Source: an uncultured Oscillospiraceae bacterium (GTDB lineage Bacteria; Bacillota; Clostridia; Oscillospirales; Acutalibacteraceae). From it: 15,879 nucleotides of DNA. The stretch covers positions 1 to 15,879 of the forward strand of contig CABSLQ010000064.1 of the NCBI GenBank assembly GCA_902478605.1, written 5' to 3'. The notes beneath the pieces are model-generated. The model was not told where the DNA came from. It searched no databases and saw only the letters and a list, made by a program, of their open reading frames with translations. This document shows, one piece after another, positions 13,336 through 15,879 of this stretch. A program made the translations under genes and the position numbers. Position 1 is the stretch's first letter; each line of letters begins with the position of its first letter.

Positions 13336-13359
13336 TCTTTTTAGCGCTTTTTCTATCAT
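13330..13359 (+). promoter_or_regulatory. Possible promoter for DUF4474 gene sharing the -35
   Basis: TTGCAA (13330-13335) is its own reverse complement, so it can also serve the + strand. TATCAT (13354-13359) follows after 18 bp. A competing candidate is TTTCAC (13374-13379), 17 bp, TAAAAT (13397-13402). Neither is strong, and the choice cannot be made by eye. Confidence 0.3.
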
Positions 13360-13435
13360 TTAATAAGATTTCGTTTCACTATATGCATTAAAATCGTAAA
13401 ATATGACCGACTTGTCCGTAAAACGGTTGGATCGG

Positions 13436-13479
13436 TCTGGAAACGGGAGGAAAGCGCTTCCATACCGTATTTCTCCAGA
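13436..13479 (+). other. Nested hairpin in the DUF4474 leader
   Basis: Three stems are nested: TCTGGA/TCCAGA (13436-13441 with 13474-13479), ACGG/CCGT (13443-13446 with 13465-13468) and GGAA/TTCC (13449-13452 with 13458-13461). There is no T tract, so it is not a simple terminator. Confidence 0.45.
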
Positions 13480-13535
13480 CAGGCTGTCACCTTTGTCCGG
13501 CCCGCGCATACAGTAGAATAGCCCCCTTATCACCC

Positions 13536-13585
13536 GCCGCCGGACAGGCGGCCTATACGCGGCATGCGGGTAACCGGTGTGCCGC
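13536..13585 (+). other. Paired GC-rich hairpins before the DUF4474 start
   Basis: GCCGCC (13536-13541) and GGCGGC (13547-13552) form a tight 5-nt-loop hairpin. GCGGCA (13559-13564) and TGCCGC (13580-13585) form a second one with a 15-nt loop. The second ends only 3 bases before the AAAGGA ribosome site, so folding could influence translation. Confidence 0.45.
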
Positions 13586-13600
13586 AGAAAGGAAATGCAT

Positions 13601-14857
13601 ATGAGTACCTGGTTGATTATCCTTCTTGGCACAGCGGGGGTCCTTTTCCTGGGGCTTCTGCTTTTTATTTTGATCCGGTACCGGCGCCTGCGCCGGTTCC
13701 GTCCCAACCCGGACAAGGCTGCCCAGCAGGAGCAGCTTAACCGGGATTTGGCGCTGGCCGGCTTCGCCTATGACCGGCAAAGCGATACCTTTTATTCCCT
13801 CATGGACTGCTGGCAGCGGGAGATGGGATACTGCCGCCTGTACGACGAGGCCGCCCCCAATTTCAGCATGATCATGGACTGTGAGCCGATCCGCTTCGAG
13901 TACGGCGGAAAGCGCTGGCTCATCGAACTGTGGAAGGGGCAGTACGGCATCACCACGGGCGCCGAAATCGGCGTGTACAATACAAGCCGTGAAGATGTCC
14001 GCTCCGCTAAGTTCGCCGGCACCTTTTACGAAAGCGCCAGCGATGCCGAACGTCTGCCGCTCTCCTTTGTCCTGTACCGCAACGGGAAGCCCCTTCTGAA
14101 GCGCAAAGGCCTGCACTGGTGGCTGACCGGATTCCGTCTGGGAGAATATTCCACGCTTCGGAGCCTGACCATGGATGCCCGCATCGGGTTTCCGAACCGG
14201 GAGATGTGCCGCGCCTTCGTCGGCGGTTTGCGCGAAGCCGGCTATCAGCCCGGCGAGTTTGCGGTGCGGGGCCGCAGCGTGAGGATACACTTTGGCTCTC
14301 CCCACACGCCGCAGTCCCTGAGCCCTGTGCAGGAGGCCGCCGTGCAGAAGATCAATGAAAGCAACTGCAAACTGTTTGAGACGGCCACCGCCCGCTACAC
14401 TGATACGCTCGACAAGCTGGAATATGTGAAGGCCGCCGTGCCGGAGCTGTATACCTTTTTCCTGCACTCCCTGTACGCGCGCGGGTTATATGAGGCCTTT
14501 GGATGGCTCCTGGACGAGATACGCGGCGACGCCCCGTCGCCCTCCCCACTGCCTCCGTCTCCCTGCCCCGATCCCGCTTCGCCGGCAAATCCCCCGTCGG
14601 TATGCCTGCCGACCGGCTGTGTCCTGCTGCGCGTTCTGCCGGACGCCCCCGACTGTCTGCTGGCCTGTCCGGTGCCCTGTCCGCCCACGCCGCCTTCCGG
14701 CTGCGACAACGGCTGTCCTTGTCCCCCCACACCGCCCTGCTGCGAAAGGAGCGGCTGCCCTCCCCGCGGAAACGGCTGCCGGAACCGGAGGCCCTGTGGT
14801 CACCGCACGCAGGGGAACGGCTGCTGCGGCTACGAACCGCCCCGTTCGGGGGGATAG
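13601..14857 (+). CDS. DUF4474 protein with Cys/Pro-rich tail
   Basis: This 418-residue protein has an N-terminal membrane helix (about 4-26) with a basic stop (R-Y-R-R-L-R-R). A DUF4474 domain spans about 50-235: F-A-Y-D-R-Q-S-D-T-F-Y-S-L-M-D-C-W-Q-R (55-73), Y-G-G-K-R-W-x-I-E-x-W-K-G-Q-Y-G-I-T-T-G-A-E-I-G (101-124) and H-W-W-L-T-G-F-x-L-G-E-Y-S (172-184). A helical segment (about 240-307) follows, then a low-complexity tail (309-418) with 16 cysteines and many prolines, including two 14-residue units starting P-C-P-P-T-P-P (359-372 and 373-386). DUF4474 has no established function. The ATG at 13601 is favoured by AAAGGA 7-8 bases upstream; ATG at 13595 and GTG at 13577 are alternatives. The next gene starts 3 bp after the stop. 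Confidence 0.85.
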   Translation: MSTWLIILLGTAGVLFLGLLLFILIRYRRLRRFRPNPDKAAQQEQLNRDLALAGFAYDRQSDTFYSLMDCWQREMGYCRLYDEAAPNFSMIMDCEPIRFEYGGKRWLIELWKGQYGITTGAEIGVYNTSREDVRSAKFAGTFYESASDAERLPLSFVLYRNGKPLLKRKGLHWWLTGFRLGEYSTLRSLTMDARIGFPNREMCRAFVGGLREAGYQPGEFAVRGRSVRIHFGSPHTPQSLSPVQEAAVQKINESNCKLFETATARYTDTLDKLEYVKAAVPELYTFFLHSLYARGLYEAFGWLLDEIRGDAPSPSPLPPSPCPDPASPANPPSVCLPTGCVLLRVLPDAPDCLLACPVPCPPTPPSGCDNGCPCPPTPPCCERSGCPPRGNGCRNRRPCGHRTQGNGCCGYEPPRSGG

Positions 14858-14860
14858 GCC

Positions 14861-15751
14861 ATGTTTTCTGTCAGGCAGCGCCTATTGGAAGCGTACGCTT
14901 CCGCCAAAATCCTGCCGTTTGATGACAATTCCCGGTTCATCATCCTGAGCGACTGCCACCGCGGCCAGGGAAACAGCTCGGACAACTTCCTTCCCAATCA
15001 GGAAATTTACTGCGGCGCCCTTGAATACTACTACCGCAACGGGTTCACCTATATCGAGCTGGGCGACGGAGACGAGCTGTGGGAAAACCGCCGGCAGCGT
15101 CCCATTATCCAGACCCATACCCGCGCCTTTGAGCTGCTTTCCCGCTTTTATCAGGCGGATCGGCTGTACATGCTGTACGGCAATCATGACATCGTCAAAC
15201 GCAGGGGAAGCTATGTGACGCAATGCGGCAGCTATTACTGCGACAAGGATCGCTGCGAAAAGCCGCTGTTTCCCAATCTGGAAATCTCGGAAAGCCTCGT
15301 GCTGGTGCACCGCGTCACCGGCCAGCGTCTGCTGCTCGTTCACGGGCATCAGGGAAGCCTGCTCAACGACGCCCTGTGGCCGCTGGCCCGTTTTCTGGTG
15401 CGCTATGTTTGGGGACCGCTGGAACTGGTCGGCTTTCTCGCGCCCGTGGGGGGCGGACGGCCGCGCATCAAAACCGAAAAGCAGGAGAAGGAGCTGTGCG
15501 CCTTCTCCGCGAGCGAAAACCAAATCGTCATCGCCGGCCACACCCACCGTCCGGTTTTCCCCAAACCAGGAGAGTGCCCTTATTTTAACGATGGGAGCTG
15601 TGTGCACCCCCGGTGCATCACCGGCATCGAAATCGAAAAGGGCCAAATTGCGCTTGTCCGGTGGGCGGTGGACGCCCGGGAGGATTGTTCCCTGTTCATT
15701 GAACGGGAAATTCTGGGAGGGCCCGCTCCCCTCGCCGCCTATACGCGATGA
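14861..15751 (+). CDS. Calcineurin-like metallophosphoesterase
   Basis: This 296-residue protein shows the full binuclear-metal phosphoesterase motif set. It has D31-C-H33, G68-D69-x-D-E72, G107-N108-H109-D110, H161-G-H163, and G226-H227-T-H229. The layout resembles bacterial phosphoesterases related to the UDP-2,3-diacylglucosamine hydrolase group, but substrate cannot be read from sequence. A short hydrophobic stretch (about 178-195) could touch the membrane but is not a clear helix. No signal peptide is seen. The ATG lies 3 bp after the DUF4474 stop, with a run of G residues (GGGGGG) overlapping that gene's end as ribosome site, so the pair is co-translated. Several cysteines (51, 122, 127, 132, 239, 247, 252) are unusual for the fold and may form a metal or structural site. 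Confidence 0.9.
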   Translation: MFSVRQRLLEAYASAKILPFDDNSRFIILSDCHRGQGNSSDNFLPNQEIYCGALEYYYRNGFTYIELGDGDELWENRRQRPIIQTHTRAFELLSRFYQADRLYMLYGNHDIVKRRGSYVTQCGSYYCDKDRCEKPLFPNLEISESLVLVHRVTGQRLLLVHGHQGSLLNDALWPLARFLVRYVWGPLELVGFLAPVGGGRPRIKTEKQEKELCAFSASENQIVIAGHTHRPVFPKPGECPYFNDGSCVHPRCITGIEIEKGQIALVRWAVDAREDCSLFIEREILGGPAPLAAYTR

Positions 15752-15879
15752 ATCGCAGCCGGTTCGCCCGGCCGCCCTTCATGACAAGAGAAGCCCCGCT
15801 GCCAAATTTCACTGCCCCATAATATGCGGACAGTACAAAAAAGAGCCCTGGTAGGAAATATTGAGTTTTAGTAGGAGAG
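15752..15879. other. Intergenic end of window, probable leader of next gene
   Basis: No gene is found here. A small hairpin, GCCGG/CCGGC (15758-15762 with 15768-15772), lacks a T tract. The last 60 bases turn AT-rich, and the final TAGTAGGAGAG looks like a ribosome site for a + strand gene starting just beyond the edge. The hexamer GTAGGA occurs twice in the last 30 bases. Confidence 0.4.

Larger units (their letters stand above)
13242..13600. other. Divergent control region, no gene
   Basis: These 359 bases separate the peptidase and DUF4474 genes. The left part (about 13270-13410) is strikingly AT-rich and carries the peptidase promoter, two similar palindromes and a WalR-like box. The right part (about 13405-13590) is GC-rich and full of inverted repeats that would form a structured leader for the + strand gene. 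The only + strand ORF inside (13403-13516, 37 codons) has no ribosome site and is not called. Confidence 0.75.

Noticed and set aside
13403..13516. 37-codon + strand ORF in the divergent region
   Set aside because: It has no ribosome site, overlaps the inverted repeats, and its sequence looks random.
13360..13716. - strand ORF (118 codons) across the divergent region
   Set aside because: It crosses the ribosome site and start of the DUF4474 gene on the other strand and has random-looking composition.
15758..15772. Hairpin after the phosphoesterase as a terminator
   Set aside because: The 5-bp stem has no T tract.
1..15879. CRISPR array, rRNA genes or insertion sequences
   Set aside because: No regularly spaced repeats, rRNA signatures, or transposase with terminal inverted repeats were found.

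Overview
The window reads as chromosomal DNA of a GC-rich Firmicute, most likely a clostridial (Oscillospiraceae/Ruminococcaceae-like) gut bacterium. The grounds are strong AGGAGG-type ribosome sites, RNase M5 with a DUF4093 tail, DUF4474 and DUF6320 family proteins, a LysM-G5-M23 cell-wall hydrolase and a VanZ-family protein. The taxonomic call is inferred from gene content only. Bases 1-25 are not biological: they are the end of a Tn5/Nextera library adapter, so this is an untrimmed contig end.

Region 1 (26-1358, + strand) is a small, relatively AT-rich accessory block. It holds a 5'-truncated phage-type gene, an AP2/HNH-like mobile-element protein and two small unknown ORFs, and it ends in a strong terminator. 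It runs head-on into a tRNA-Pro(TGG) gene (1478-1553, - strand), so it is probably the end of a prophage or other integrated element sitting at the 3' end of that tRNA. The tRNA has a perfect consensus promoter whose -35 overlaps the stop codon of rnmV, and its own terminator.

Region 2 (1609-5527, - strand) is a tightly packed housekeeping operon, comEC - holA - rnmV: a DNA-uptake channel with a decayed metallo-beta-lactamase-like domain, the clamp-loader delta subunit, and RNase M5 for 5S rRNA maturation. Upstream lies typA/bipA (5630-7456), which has its own extended -10 promoter and a terminator separating it from comEC.

Region 3 (7559-11396, - strand) is a four-gene operon: an HSL-type alpha/beta hydrolase fused to DUF1653, an HxxxDG acyltransferase (alcohol-acetyltransferase type), a zinc-ribbon membrane protein (DUF6320) and a VanZ-like membrane protein. 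One extended -10 promoter drives it, and overlaps or very short gaps join the genes. An esterase, an acyltransferase and two membrane proteins suggest envelope lipid or ester metabolism. This is the least understood system in the window and the best candidate for something undescribed.

Region 4 (11471-15879) is built around a divergent, AT-rich control region (13242-13600). On the left is a membrane-anchored LysM-G5-M23 endopeptidase (- strand). Its leader carries a WalR-box-like motif, and its -35 lies in a second similar palindrome. On the right (+ strand) is a DUF4474 protein with a cysteine/proline-rich tail, followed 3 bp later by a calcineurin-like metallophosphoesterase. The last 128 bp hold no gene, but a Shine-Dalgarno-like run at the very edge suggests another gene starts just outside.
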